Source of the DNA: RXOA01 sp964547105 | Lineage (GTDB): Bacteria > Bipolaricaulota > Bipolaricaulia > UBA7950 > UBA9294 | DNA length: 63,187 nt | Assembly (NCBI GenBank): GCA_964547105.1 | Contig: CAZJLO010000005.1 | Location: 1-63,187 of the forward strand | Direction of reading: 5' to 3' | Shown: in pieces, positions 33,645 through 42,378 of the stretch | Layout: every line of letters begins with the position of its first letter | Position numbering within the stretch: position 1 is the stretch's first letter | Translations under genes and position numbers: made by a program | Notes under the pieces: generated by a model | What the model was told of the DNA's origin: nothing | The model's input: the letters and a program-made list of their open reading frames with translations, nothing else | The model's database searches: none

Positions 33645-34619
33645 CTACTTCGCCCAATCGGGGCGAAGCGTGTCTCGGCCGGATAGAAAGCGCTCGGCCG
33701 CCATTGCCGCCATCGCTCCTTCCGCCGCAGCGATCACAATCTGTTTGAAGTGCTTGCACAGCACATCGCCGGCGGCGAACACGCCCGGAATGCTGGTCTG
33801 GAAGTACTCATCGACCAGCAGACACCCGGAATCCGTCGTCTCCAGCTGACCGACGAGGTAATCGGTAACGGGGCGGTTCCCTTGGGCGTAGATGAACACA
33901 CCGGCAACGGGCTGCTCTCTCTCCCCGTCCGGCGTTCCAACCCGAACCGCGGCAACATCGTCTTCTCCGACAATCTCCAGCAGCCGGTGTTCGCTCCGAA
34001 GCTCGATGATTGGATCTTCCAGCACACGATCCCGAAGCGCATCCGGTACTCGAAGCTCCTTTGTGGGGGACAGCAGGAATACGCGTCTTGCGTAGCGCGT
34101 CAGGAACAGCGCTTCCTCCGCAGCTTCTTCATTGTTACCGGCAACGGCGACATCTCGACCGGTGAAGAAGAATCCGTCGCAAGTGGCACAGTAGGAAACG
34201 CCCCGCCCCAACAGACGATCTTCGCCGGGGACCGTATGGGATCGCCCGAGCGCTCCGGTCGCAAGAATCAACGATCGAGCCTCGTACGCCGCCCGAGTGC
34301 CGCGGACCTGCTTCGTGCCACCACGTCCGTCAAGTGAGACGGCGATCGCTTTGTCCTGTTCGAATCGCGCCCCCACCGCGCGTGCTTGCTCGCGCATCCG
34401 GCCGATCAGATCTTCTCCGGAGAGCTCCTCGTTCACACCGGGGTAGTTGGAGATGCGTTGCGCCATCCCCAATGCGCCGCCGGTGATTCCTTTGTCGACA
34501 ACCAATGTCGTCAGCCTCGATCGCGCCGCATACAACGCTGCGGCGGCCCCCGCAGGACCTCCACCGACAATCAAAACGTCCCACGAATCCTGTTGATTGA
34601 AACCGTTTGACTGTGTCAT
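33645..34619 (-). CDS. Thioredoxin reductase-like flavoprotein with atypical second nucleotide site
   Basis: 324 residues, ATG behind CAAGGAGCAGGA. The FAD site is VLIVGGGPAGAAAALYAAR near the N-terminus, the redox pair is CATC in GVSYCATCDGFFF, and the end GVFAAGDVLCKHFKQIVIAAAEGAMAA is typical. The second Rossmann motif reads VAGNNEEAAEEALFL instead of GGGxSAxEEA. The NADPH-recognition HRRxxxR is replaced by LLSPTKELR. The electron donor may therefore not be NADPH. Confidence 0.88.
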   Translation of the reverse strand: MTQSNGFNQQDSWDVLIVGGGPAGAAAALYAARSRLTTLVVDKGITGGALGMAQRISNYPGVNEELSGEDLIGRMREQARAVGARFEQDKAIAVSLDGRGGTKQVRGTRAAYEARSLILATGALGRSHTVPGEDRLLGRGVSYCATCDGFFFTGRDVAVAGNNEEAAEEALFLTRYARRVFLLSPTKELRVPDALRDRVLEDPIIELRSEHRLLEIVGEDDVAAVRVGTPDGEREQPVAGVFIYAQGNRPVTDYLVGQLETTDSGCLLVDEYFQTSIPGVFAAGDVLCKHFKQIVIAAAEGAMAAMAAERFLSGRDTLRPDWAK

Positions 34620-34981
34620 TCCTGCTCCTTGAACGGCAAGGAAACGCCGCGAATTGCTGGTTGGATGCTCCTGCAGAACGCTACCCAACGCCTGATGATA
34701 TCGCAACTGCGCCATGCGAGCGCCCGGTGGTCGGCGCCGTGGATCGTTTGTGGCTCCCAAACGAAGAGACGCTGGTGCACCTCGACAAGCTGGCGCCCGG
34801 CACAGGACGCACTCTGTGTCCGTTTCCGAGTTTCGGGTGCCTGTCGCTGATCATCGGCGACAAAAGGGAGTTCTCTCATCCCGAACCATTGGACTCATCC
34901 AATCAAGCCGAAGAGGGTTGTTCTCGGGTCTATGGGAACCGATAATCCTCCTTTGGATGCACCCAATTGAGAGGTGGTTTC
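34620..34981. other. Divergent spacer between thioredoxin reductase and MocR-type regulator
   Basis: 362 bases with no supported gene. It must carry the promoters of both divergent genes, but I could not find a convincing -35/-10 pair. Confidence 0.4.
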
Positions 34982-36433
34982 ATGGCCATGTCGCAACAAG
35001 CTCGAATCGCCCGAAGCTTCCGGGATCGAATCACTCAAGGAGAGCTCCAACCCGGGGAGCGGTTGCCGACTACGCGGGCCCTGGCAGCGGAGTTGGGCAT
35101 CGCAAGAAGCACCGCCGTCCGCGCCTATGAACTGCTGGCGCGAGAAGGATGGATCGAAGGCGAAGTGGGGCGGGGGACGCATGTGCGAGGCATCCCCGTT
35201 GAGCCGTTCTCGACGCCCAACTGGGACGCGATCCTTTCCTCATCCGCCACCACGCCTGATCAAGACTACGGCGATCTGTTCGATTTGATCTCCCGATCGG
35301 ACTGCATCTCTCTCGCCGGAGGCCTACCGGCAACGGAGTTCTTCCCGATTGACCTCTACCAGGACATCTCCGCTCAAGTGCTGCGAGAACATGGTTCGCA
35401 GATCCTGCAGTGGTGCCCGGTGGATGGATACCCCCCGCTTCGCAGCCTGTTGGCCGAGGCCGTCGGCAGCAGCACCGACAACGTTCTCGTGACCGCCGGC
35501 TCTACGCAAGGGATCCATCTTATCGCACAGGGAATGATCGATCCCGGCGATCTTGTTGTCGTCGAAGCTCCCACGTATCCTGGGGCGCTCAAGGCATTCT
35601 CACAAGCCGGGGCTCGCTTGATCGGCGTTCCCACGTCCCATGTGGGGATCGACCTGGACATCTTGGAGGATTTGCTTAAGACCGCTCGGCCGAAGTTCAT
35701 CTATGTCGTTCCCACCCATCAGAATCCATCGGGGGGAACGCTCCCGATCGACAAGCGGCATCGGCTGCTCTCGCTCGCTGCCGCACATCGCATCCCGATC
35801 GTGGAAGACGACGCCTACCGGCCGATCTGGTTCGATGTCGAGCCTCCGCCAACGTTGTATGAACTGGATCATCATGAACTCGTTATCTACGTTTCGACGT
35901 TCTCCAAGATTCTGTTCCCCGGACTGCGTGTCGGTTGGATTGCCGTCCCTCGGCCCGTTGCCAAGCGGTTGGGCGCCCTCCGCAATCTGTTCGACCTGTT
36001 TGTGAATGGTCCTGCACAAGCCTCTCTGTATACGTTTCACCGCAAAGGGCTTCTCGATCGGCATCTTCGTTCCGTTCGTCCGAAATATGCGGAACGCTGC
36101 CGGCAGATGGCCGCTGACCTGCAACGGTTCTGTCCCGATTTGGAGTATGTCATGCCCCATGGGGGATTCTTCATCTGGGCAAAGCTTCCGGAGGGGATCG
36201 ATTCAAGAGAGCTTCTGCGTCACGCGGTCTCGTGCGGCGTTTCCTTCCTGCACGGCGGGCTGTTTCAGACCGGTCAGGGCAGTGATCGCTTGATTCGGCT
36301 TACCTTTGCCGCACAATCCGAAGAATCAATCCATGTGGCCGTGCGCCGACTTCGACTTGCCATCGATCGCTGCCGTGAGGCATCGCCGTCCGCCCGCAGC
36401 GATGATCGGGACTCGATGCAGTTTGTCGTCTGA
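34982..36433 (+). CDS. MocR-type GntR regulator / PLP-dependent aminotransferase
   Basis: 483 residues; start at the ATG at 34982, with GAGGTGG just upstream (34988 is an alternative). A GntR winged helix covers about 1-75 (GELQPGERLPTTRALAAELGIARSTAVRAYELLAREG). An aminotransferase class I/II domain follows, with the PLP-binding Lys in YVSTFSKILFPGLRVGWIA and the family motif PTHQNPSGGTL. Such proteins are either transcription regulators or genuine aminotransferases (2-aminoadipate type). No PdxST-type target is adjacent, so the role is open. Confidence 0.88.
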   Translation: MAMSQQARIARSFRDRITQGELQPGERLPTTRALAAELGIARSTAVRAYELLAREGWIEGEVGRGTHVRGIPVEPFSTPNWDAILSSSATTPDQDYGDLFDLISRSDCISLAGGLPATEFFPIDLYQDISAQVLREHGSQILQWCPVDGYPPLRSLLAEAVGSSTDNVLVTAGSTQGIHLIAQGMIDPGDLVVVEAPTYPGALKAFSQAGARLIGVPTSHVGIDLDILEDLLKTARPKFIYVVPTHQNPSGGTLPIDKRHRLLSLAAAHRIPIVEDDAYRPIWFDVEPPPTLYELDHHELVIYVSTFSKILFPGLRVGWIAVPRPVAKRLGALRNLFDLFVNGPAQASLYTFHRKGLLDRHLRSVRPKYAERCRQMAADLQRFCPDLEYVMPHGGFFIWAKLPEGIDSRELLRHAVSCGVSFLHGGLFQTGQGSDRLIRLTFAAQSEESIHVAVRRLRLAIDRCREASPSARSDDRDSMQFVV

Positions 36434-36562
36434 ACCCACGGGAGATCTCATCCGCGCATCGCTCCCGCCAGCATCGGCAGACTTTCCGAACAGCTGGCCG
36501 TTCAAACACCGGACCAACGACATCGCTCGACCTCCATGGTGCCCTTCGGGTAGTCTTGGCTC

Positions 36563-37258
36563 ATGAAAAAGGGCACCTGGTTTCTGTTGGGACTGGCGGT
36601 CGTCGCTGTTGCCGTGGTGGTTGCTCTCGCGCTCGCCGGGGTGTTTCGCTCCCCTGAAGAGGCCGTCGCAATCCCTTCCATCGTTGTCGCTATCGACGCG
36701 GGACATGGCGGAGCCGATCCTGGAGCCGTTTTCGGAGATGTCTACGAGAAGGACATCAACGCCGACATCGTGACGCAGATTAAAGCTCTGTTCGAGGCCG
36801 ACCCCAAACTGGAGGCCATGCTGACGCGAGAGTCTGATGTGACCGTAGCCAACGTGGACCGCATCGCCATGGCCGAGGAAGCGGAGGCCGCCCTGTATGT
36901 CTCCATCCACGTCAACGCTTTCGGCGATGAGAGTGTGTACGGAATGGAGGTCTGGGTGGACGATACGCGCACGCCGGATGATCCAAGCTGGGCACTTGCT
37001 CGAGCAATTGAGGAACACCTTGTGGCGGCAACCGGAGTGCGGGACCGCGGCGTGCGATCCCAAGAGTCGTACCTGCAACGCTTGAGCGTTCCCTCCGTTT
37101 CGGTGGAAGTCGGCTATCTCACCAATGCCGAGGAACGGGCGTTGTTGTTGGATGGAACGTACCAGCGGCAGGTCGCAACGGGTATTCTGGACGGAATCCG
37201 GGCGTTCCTGCTCGCCGACGGCCAATTGATCGAAGACGATTCGGACAGCTCGCTATAG
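36563..37258 (+). CDS. N-acetylmuramoyl-L-alanine amidase (Amidase_3), membrane-anchored
   Basis: 231 residues. An uncleaved N-terminal helix (about 5-25) anchors the enzyme outside. The Amidase_3 domain has all zinc and catalytic markers: AIDAGHGGADPGA (His), YEKDINADIV (Glu), VSIHVNAF (His) and VSVEVGYLTN (catalytic Glu). It cleaves the bond between MurNAc and the peptide stem in peptidoglycan. A short member without an added binding domain. Convergent with a secreted-protein gene. Confidence 0.9.
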   Translation: MKKGTWFLLGLAVVAVAVVVALALAGVFRSPEEAVAIPSIVVAIDAGHGGADPGAVFGDVYEKDINADIVTQIKALFEADPKLEAMLTRESDVTVANVDRIAMAEEAEAALYVSIHVNAFGDESVYGMEVWVDDTRTPDDPSWALARAIEEHLVAATGVRDRGVRSQESYLQRLSVPSVSVEVGYLTNAEERALLLDGTYQRQVATGILDGIRAFLLADGQLIEDDSDSSL

Positions 37259-37369
37259 GCGGTCCGGACAACAAGGCCAACGAGCAAACGCTGCACCGAG
37301 CCAAGCGATGCTCTTGATGCAGCGTCTGCTTCCCGCAGGAACGAGAACAGCACAGATCAGTGGTCGGGG

Positions 37370-38227
37370 TCAGCTCTTCTTGCCGCTCCCGTTGGTCTTA
37401 TTTGCGTTGTTGTCGTTTCCGTTGTTCGAGCCGGAATTGGAACTGGAATTTCCGCTCGATCCATTGCCATTCCCGGGACTCCGCCCGTGATTGTTGTCGT
37501 TGCGTTCCTGCTCGCTCTCGGGATCGTCCGGCGCGGTTTGATTCTCATTGGCATTCTGTTCGGTTTCTTCTTCTTGGTACTTGTTCTGCCCTTGGCCGGT
37601 CGCCTCATTGGCCGCCTGTCCCCACGAGCTGTCGTCACTCGCGCTCATTAGCGCGTCCAGAGCCTCGAGCGGGTCTTGCCCATTTCTGAGGGCGTCTTTT
37701 GTCACCCGAAGCACAATTCCCGGCGGGACTCCATCGGCAATCAGCTGGCTCGCCTCTTCGATCAGCCCCTCGGGGACGTCATCGCCAAGGGCTCGCTCCG
37801 CCGCATCCTCGATAGCATGGACCACCCCATCGGGCGTGGAGAGGTCAATCCAAGCATCGGTCAAGGCATCAGACCCTTCGCCGGCACCGATATCGCCCTC
37901 GATCAGTCCGAGAAGGACTTGATCAAGAGCTTCGATCGCGATCGCGAGCTTGTCCGGATCGCTGATCTCGGACCATCCCAGTTCGTCCTGCAGCATGCCG
38001 AGAATCTCTTCCGGTGTAGCCGCATTTGCGCTCACAACGGCGAGGATCTGCTCGGAAAGAGCCGTTGCTTGCTCGGGAGAGACAAGACTATTGGACCAGA
38101 CAATCTCGATGACATCGTCCAGCACGCTGGAGGGCGTTTGGACTTCTTGTCCGAACGCAACGGAAGAGGCCATCAGTAAGAGAAGAATGGCGACAAGAAA
38201 TCGTAGTTTCGGTAGTCCGGCGATCAT
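37370..38227 (-). CDS. Secreted helical protein with Asn/Gly/Ser-rich low-complexity tail
   Basis: 285 residues from the ATG at 38227. The signal peptide ends near VAFGQ (about residue 26). Residues 27-200 are acidic and helical (SPEQATALSEQILAVVSANAATPEEIL, ALDQVLLGLIEGD). The last 75 residues are almost wholly Asn, Gly, Ser, Gln, Glu and Asp (NGNGSSGNSSSNSGSNNGN), ending in basic GKKS. The tail looks disordered. No family recognised; possibly an envelope or matrix protein. Confidence 0.65.
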   Translation of the reverse strand: MIAGLPKLRFLVAILLLLMASSVAFGQEVQTPSSVLDDVIEIVWSNSLVSPEQATALSEQILAVVSANAATPEEILGMLQDELGWSEISDPDKLAIAIEALDQVLLGLIEGDIGAGEGSDALTDAWIDLSTPDGVVHAIEDAAERALGDDVPEGLIEEASQLIADGVPPGIVLRVTKDALRNGQDPLEALDALMSASDDSSWGQAANEATGQGQNKYQEEETEQNANENQTAPDDPESEQERNDNNHGRSPGNGNGSSGNSSSNSGSNNGNDNNANKTNGSGKKS

Positions 38228-38439
38228 AGAAGCCTCCCTTAGACCCGTGACTTTGCGCCTCCGGCTTTCGCCGGGTTTGCCGTTTCGACTCAAGCGAATA
38301 TCAGAAGTATACCTCATGGCCGCCCGTCCCAGGCATCTCGATTGAACCAAACCCCGTTGTTGAGAAACCTACGAAAGCCAATAGGATCAATGAGGAAGCT
38401 CCGACAAGCACAACCCGGCATCGCCTTGAAGGAGGATTC

Positions 38440-40083
38440 ATGGGTTCAGCAGAAGCATTCTACACCTGGTTCGACGCGTGGATGGCCAAGGTGCTCGAGG
38501 AAGCGCCGTCCCTGGCCACGTACTGCGGCGATCACCGCTTCGATGATTGCCTCGCGGACTTTTCGAGATCCGGTCTCGCCCGGCAAAGACAGCTCTTCGA
38601 GACCGGTTTGGCGACGCTCGAAGCGATCGACGTGACCGGTTGGTCGGTTGACGAGAAAATCGACCGCACGCTCGCCATTCAACTCGCGAAGCAGCAACTG
38701 AGAGCCATTGCGGAAACTCGAATCCACGAGAGAAGTCCCGGCGTTTACGTCGATGAGATCGCACAAAGCGTGTTCACGCTGATCATGAAGGACTTCGCAC
38801 CGATCGACGAACGCCTTCGAAGCGTTGTTGCACGAATGCGCGCGGTTCCCAGGGTCCTCTCCGAAGCCAAGGCGAACCTCGTCGCTGCGGAGATTCCGCC
38901 TGTCTGGGTGGAGTTGGCCATCGAGCAAGCCGCATCCACCAAAGGTTTGTTCGTCGGCCTGCTTCCGCACGTGGCCGCCGAGGAAGCGCCGGATCTTGTT
39001 GATGAGATCACTGAGGCCGGGAAGCAAGCGGCAATCGCAGTGACGGACTTCATCGACTTCCTCACCCAGAACATGCTTCCTCACGCCAGCGGCACTTTCG
39101 CCGTTGGCGAGGCGTTATTCAACACCATCCTTCACGAAGACCATCTCGTCGACTACGACGTCCAAGCAATGCTCGCCGAAGGATGGCGGCAATTCGAATC
39201 GACCGAACAGCAAATCGTGGAGATCGCCAAGCAGATCGATCCCAGCAAGTCAGTCCACGAGATCATCGAAGCGGCGAAGAGCGATCACCCCACAGCCGAG
39301 GGGTTGCTTGACGCCTACCGCGATGCGATGAACGCCGCGCGTCAATTCATCATCGATCACCATGTGGTCACTGTTCCCGAGAACGAGAGTATGCAGGTGA
39401 TCGAGACTCCCGCATTCCTGAGACCGATCCTTCCGTATGCCGCCTATATGTCGGCGGGGATCTTCGAAGAATCTCAAGCCGGTACGTTTATTGTGACCCC
39501 CGTCAATCCGGACGCCTCTCCCGACGAACAGGAGCAAAAGCTTCGCGGACACACGTACGCCAAGCTTCCGATCACCGCGCTCCACGAAGCGTATCCGGGA
39601 CACCATCTTCAGATCAGCCACGCCAACCGAACCGCCACCCTGCCTCGACGGTTGGGGACGTTCCTCTCCACGTTGTTCTCCGAGGGGTGGGCGTTCTACT
39701 GCGAGGAGCTTATGGAGACGCTGGGATTTATCTCTAAGCCGATTCAGCGACTTGGACGTCTAAAGGACCAGCGCTGGCGCGCCGCGCGAATCATCCTTGA
39801 CGGCAGTCTGCATGCAGGCGAAATGACGGTGGAGGAAGGCGTCGCCTTCCTCGTCGAGCGCTGCCAACTGGAGCAGACCAACGCCCTTGCGGAGGTGCGA
39901 CGCTACACGCAGATGCCAACTCAGCCACAATCCTACCTGATGGGGAAACTCGAACTGGTCAAACTGATCGATGAGTACAAAGCTTCACGCCCCGATGCAA
40001 GCCTGTGCGAGATCCATGATGCGATTCTGGCTTGCGGATCGCTCCCGCCAAAACTGATGCGGATGGCGCTTCTCAGCACATAG
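38440..40083 (+). CDS. DUF885-family predicted zinc carboxypeptidase/peptidase
   Basis: 547 residues, ATG behind GAAGGAGG. The C-terminal half contains HEAYPGHHLQ (first His about residue 385), the zinc motif of DUF885 proteins, followed by EGWAFYCEELM with the third ligand Glu and by RAARIILDGSLHAGEMT. No signal peptide, so it acts in the cytoplasm. Members cleave short peptides. It lies just upstream of the peptide-use island but a hairpin and a separate promoter separate them. Confidence 0.88.
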   Translation: MGSAEAFYTWFDAWMAKVLEEAPSLATYCGDHRFDDCLADFSRSGLARQRQLFETGLATLEAIDVTGWSVDEKIDRTLAIQLAKQQLRAIAETRIHERSPGVYVDEIAQSVFTLIMKDFAPIDERLRSVVARMRAVPRVLSEAKANLVAAEIPPVWVELAIEQAASTKGLFVGLLPHVAAEEAPDLVDEITEAGKQAAIAVTDFIDFLTQNMLPHASGTFAVGEALFNTILHEDHLVDYDVQAMLAEGWRQFESTEQQIVEIAKQIDPSKSVHEIIEAAKSDHPTAEGLLDAYRDAMNAARQFIIDHHVVTVPENESMQVIETPAFLRPILPYAAYMSAGIFEESQAGTFIVTPVNPDASPDEQEQKLRGHTYAKLPITALHEAYPGHHLQISHANRTATLPRRLGTFLSTLFSEGWAFYCEELMETLGFISKPIQRLGRLKDQRWRAARIILDGSLHAGEMTVEEGVAFLVERCQLEQTNALAEVRRYTQMPTQPQSYLMGKLELVKLIDEYKASRPDASLCEIHDAILACGSLPPKLMRMALLST

Positions 40084-40097
40084 GTTCTTGTCGCCAC

Positions 40098-40131
40098 GGC
40101 GGCCGTGCTTCCCGCGTACGGCGCGGCCGCC
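40098..40131 (+). terminator. Possible terminator hairpin after the DUF885 gene
   Basis: GGCGGCCG (40098-40105) pairs with CGGCCGCC (40124-40131) across an 18-base loop, starting 15 bases after the stop. There is no T-run, so the function is uncertain. Confidence 0.35.
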
Positions 40132-40200
40132 ACCCTCACCACTGCGGGTCGTCGACGTTCGGCGGGATCTTCCCGCGCACAAGCATATCCATACGCCGTT

Positions 40201-40225
40201 CATTCCAACCCAGCTAGTTGGAATG
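40201..40225. promoter_or_regulatory. Operator-like inverted repeat at the XRE-cupin promoter
   Basis: CATTCCAAC (40201-40209), seven bases, GTTGGAATG (40217-40225): a perfect 9-bp inverted repeat whose right arm covers the -35 box. It is well placed for autorepression by the XRE-type protein encoded just downstream. Confidence 0.6.
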
Positions 40226-40246
40226 CTGGAATTATTATGCTATACT
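40218..40246 (+). promoter_or_regulatory. Sigma-70-type promoter of the XRE-cupin gene
   Basis: TTGGAA (40218-40223), 17 bases, TATACT (40241-40246). The start codon at 40256 is only ten bases after the -10, so the transcript would be leaderless or nearly so. Confidence 0.65.
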
Positions 40247-40255
40247 GAAAACATC

Positions 40256-40879
40256 ATGCAATCGATTGGTGAACGGATTCGCGAACTCCGAAAGAACAGG
40301 AAGCTCTCCCTTAGTGCAGTCGCTCAAGACTCGGGGCTGTCTGTTGGTTTCCTTTCTCAAGTCGAACGAGGCATTTCTTCCCCATCCGTTGCATCCCTTG
40401 AGAAAATCTGTAAGGGTCTTGAAATCGGCATTCAAGATCTCTTCTCTCAATCCGGCCGCGATTCGCAGTACTCGGAAGATTCGCAACCTGTATCCAACAA
40501 GAGGAATCAGATTCAGCTTCAGATCGGTGATTCACCTGTGCAGCTGACCTATCTCAGCGGTTTGTTCCCTGAGAGAAAGCTGGAGATTCTTGTTGGACGG
40601 TTTCCTCCGAACTACCGATTCCCACGCGATCCGGAGATCTATCCTCAGGAGTATGAAAGCCATGGCGGAGAAGAATTCGGCTATGTTCTTGAGGGGACGC
40701 TGTATCTTGAGGTCGACGGCACGCAGTACACGTTGACACCAGGCGAATCCTACCACTTCGCCTCCTCGCGAAAACATGGCTTTGCGACACCCGCCAAAGA
40801 AGGAGCCGTTGTGCTCTGGGTTCAGACGGAAGTGTACATCGAACTCCAGAACGTTGCCCTGTTCAATCGGCTCCGCTAG
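40256..40879 (+). CDS. XRE-family regulator with C-terminal cupin sensor domain
   Basis: 207 residues. Helix-turn-helix at about 2-60 (IGERIRELRKNRKLSLSAVAQDSGLSVGFLSQVERGISSPSVASL). The cupin domain at about 100-195 (HGGEEFGYVLEGTLYLEVDGTQYTLTPGESYHFASSRKHGF) has the usual metal/ligand positions. Regulators of this type control amino-acid or polyamine catabolic genes. Here it lies just upstream of the peptidase, transporter and oxidase genes and has an inverted repeat over its own promoter, so it is the likely controller of that island. Confidence 0.9.
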   Translation: MQSIGERIRELRKNRKLSLSAVAQDSGLSVGFLSQVERGISSPSVASLEKICKGLEIGIQDLFSQSGRDSQYSEDSQPVSNKRNQIQLQIGDSPVQLTYLSGLFPERKLEILVGRFPPNYRFPRDPEIYPQEYESHGGEEFGYVLEGTLYLEVDGTQYTLTPGESYHFASSRKHGFATPAKEGAVVLWVQTEVYIELQNVALFNRLR

Positions 40880-41286
40880 CACATTTATCTATACGCCTTC
40901 TCAACGGGATTTCATCTCCTTGTCCACGGTCTTCTTGCGCCAGTGATCGATGCCCCTTGCTTTGCAGGTTGCTATATACCCCTTGACTAATAGTGAAAAC
41001 CACTATATGCTGAACGTGCTTACACATATTCAAGAAGGAGCTGAATCTTGCTCTGTATAGCGACAAGAACGCATCGCACACAGGCCTTGCCATTGTGTGC
41101 TGTTCTTTTTCGGCCCTCCATCTTCCATCGTGCCAATCTTGATCGTCAAGCTGGATTTTCCTGCCCGCTTCAACTCTCCGCGAACAAGATCGCGATCGGA
41201 CGTGTGCAATCGAACATTGCTTTGGACGCAGTCTCAACATCCGTCGCAGCACAACACACCACTCGCAAACAGGGAGGAATTCTCAC
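40880..41286. other. Regulatory spacer between XRE-cupin gene and the peptide-use operon
   Basis: 407 bases. The one clear element is the promoter and inverted repeat at 40983-41011. That would leave a leader of about 270 bases before the first gene, long enough for an RNA element, but I cannot recognise a known riboswitch. Short frames here have no support. Confidence 0.4.
40983..41011 (+). promoter_or_regulatory. Promoter with operator-like inverted repeat, peptide-use operon
   Basis: TTGACT (40983-40988), 17 bases, TATGCT (41006-41011). ATAGTG (40990-40995), five bases, CACTAT (41001-41006) forms a perfect 6-bp inverted repeat filling the spacer, where a repressor would block polymerase. 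Confidence 0.6.
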
Positions 41287-42336
41287 ATGTATCTCTACGA
41301 GTATGAACTAGGGAAAGCCGCTGACACATTGACCCGAGAGCTGTTCGGGCTCAAGCCTGGCGAGACCTTCGTTATTACTGCAGACACCGAAAGCGATCGG
41401 CGCGTGGTCGACGCAACCGCGCGTGCTGCATTCGCCATTGGCGCCAAGCCCTTGGTGGTGTGGACTGCATCTCCCTTGGGAGTAGGGAAGGCAGCGGATC
41501 CGATGCTTCCGGTCGAAGCGCTGGCTGCGGTCTTGAGCAAGGCCGACGCATGGGTCGAGTTCAACAACCAGTGGCTCCTCTACTCCACGGCGTATGACAT
41601 GGCCGTTGCCGCAAACGCCAAACTTCGCCATCTCTGTTTAGTCGGAATGAACGTCGACATGATGATCCGTTGCATCGGGCGTGTGAACTACCCCGTGCTC
41701 GGGGAATTTCTGAGGGTTCTCCGCGATGTGACGATCGATGCCAAGGAAATGCGGATGACAACTCCCGCAGGTGAAGATTTGACGTTCCGGAATTCCAGCG
41801 ATCCCAATCACCTGTTCACGTTTGCCACAGGGTACGCGGATACGCCGGGTTCTCACATGATGGCCGGGCAAATCTCATGGACACCCGATCTGGATACGGT
41901 GAATGGCCGCCTGGTGTTTGACGGATCTCTTGTTCCGCCCCTCGGGAAACTCACCGCTCCAATCAACTTGACCATCGAGAAGGGATCGATCGTCGATATT
42001 GCCGGCGGGAATGAAGCTCGTGCGTTCGAGGCCTGGCTGAAGGCGTTCGACCATCCCCAGATGCTGAAGGTGGCCCATGCAAGCTGGTCATTCCACCCCG
42101 GAGCCAAGCTAACCGGAGATATCGTCGAAGACGAACGGGTGTGGGGTTCCACGGAGTGGGGAATCGGAAATATCGGACCGTCGTTGGTTGCGCCAGTGGG
42201 AATCCCCGCGCCGTCACACACCGATGGGATCTGCCTCAATACGTCCGCTTGGATCGACGGCAAGCAAATCATGGACGAAGGTCGCATGACACACCCGGAG
42301 CTCTCGCGATTGGCGAAGGAACTCGGGAAAGAATAG
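41287..42336 (+). CDS. M29 aminopeptidase-like / NicX-like metalloenzyme
   Basis: 349 residues, ATG behind GGGAGG. It resembles the leucyl aminopeptidase M29-type superfamily that also contains 2,5-dihydroxypyridine dioxygenase (NicX)-like proteins: TRELFGLKPGETFVITAD, VWTASPLG, the Glu-containing WVEFNNQWLLYS, a late GSTEWGIGNIGPS, and SHTDGICLN near the end. Metal ligands cannot be fixed by eye. The neighbours (M20 peptidase, peptide importer) favour a role in peptide or amino-acid derivative hydrolysis over pyridine breakdown. Confidence 0.7.
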   Translation: MYLYEYELGKAADTLTRELFGLKPGETFVITADTESDRRVVDATARAAFAIGAKPLVVWTASPLGVGKAADPMLPVEALAAVLSKADAWVEFNNQWLLYSTAYDMAVAANAKLRHLCLVGMNVDMMIRCIGRVNYPVLGEFLRVLRDVTIDAKEMRMTTPAGEDLTFRNSSDPNHLFTFATGYADTPGSHMMAGQISWTPDLDTVNGRLVFDGSLVPPLGKLTAPINLTIEKGSIVDIAGGNEARAFEAWLKAFDHPQMLKVAHASWSFHPGAKLTGDIVEDERVWGSTEWGIGNIGPSLVAPVGIPAPSHTDGICLNTSAWIDGKQIMDEGRMTHPELSRLAKELGKE

Positions 42337-42378
42337 CCGTCTGCGACCCTCGTGATGAGAAGAGAGGAGAAGATTCCG

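Noticed and set aside
37278..37330. Possible long-loop hairpin (ACGCTGCA with TGCAGCGT) between convergent genes as a terminator
   Set aside because: The loop is about 22 bases and there is no T-run; not enough to call.
41048..41311. TTG-started 87-codon frame behind GAAGGAG before the M29-like gene
   Set aside because: No motif, poor composition, and it overlaps the well-supported start of the next gene in another frame.
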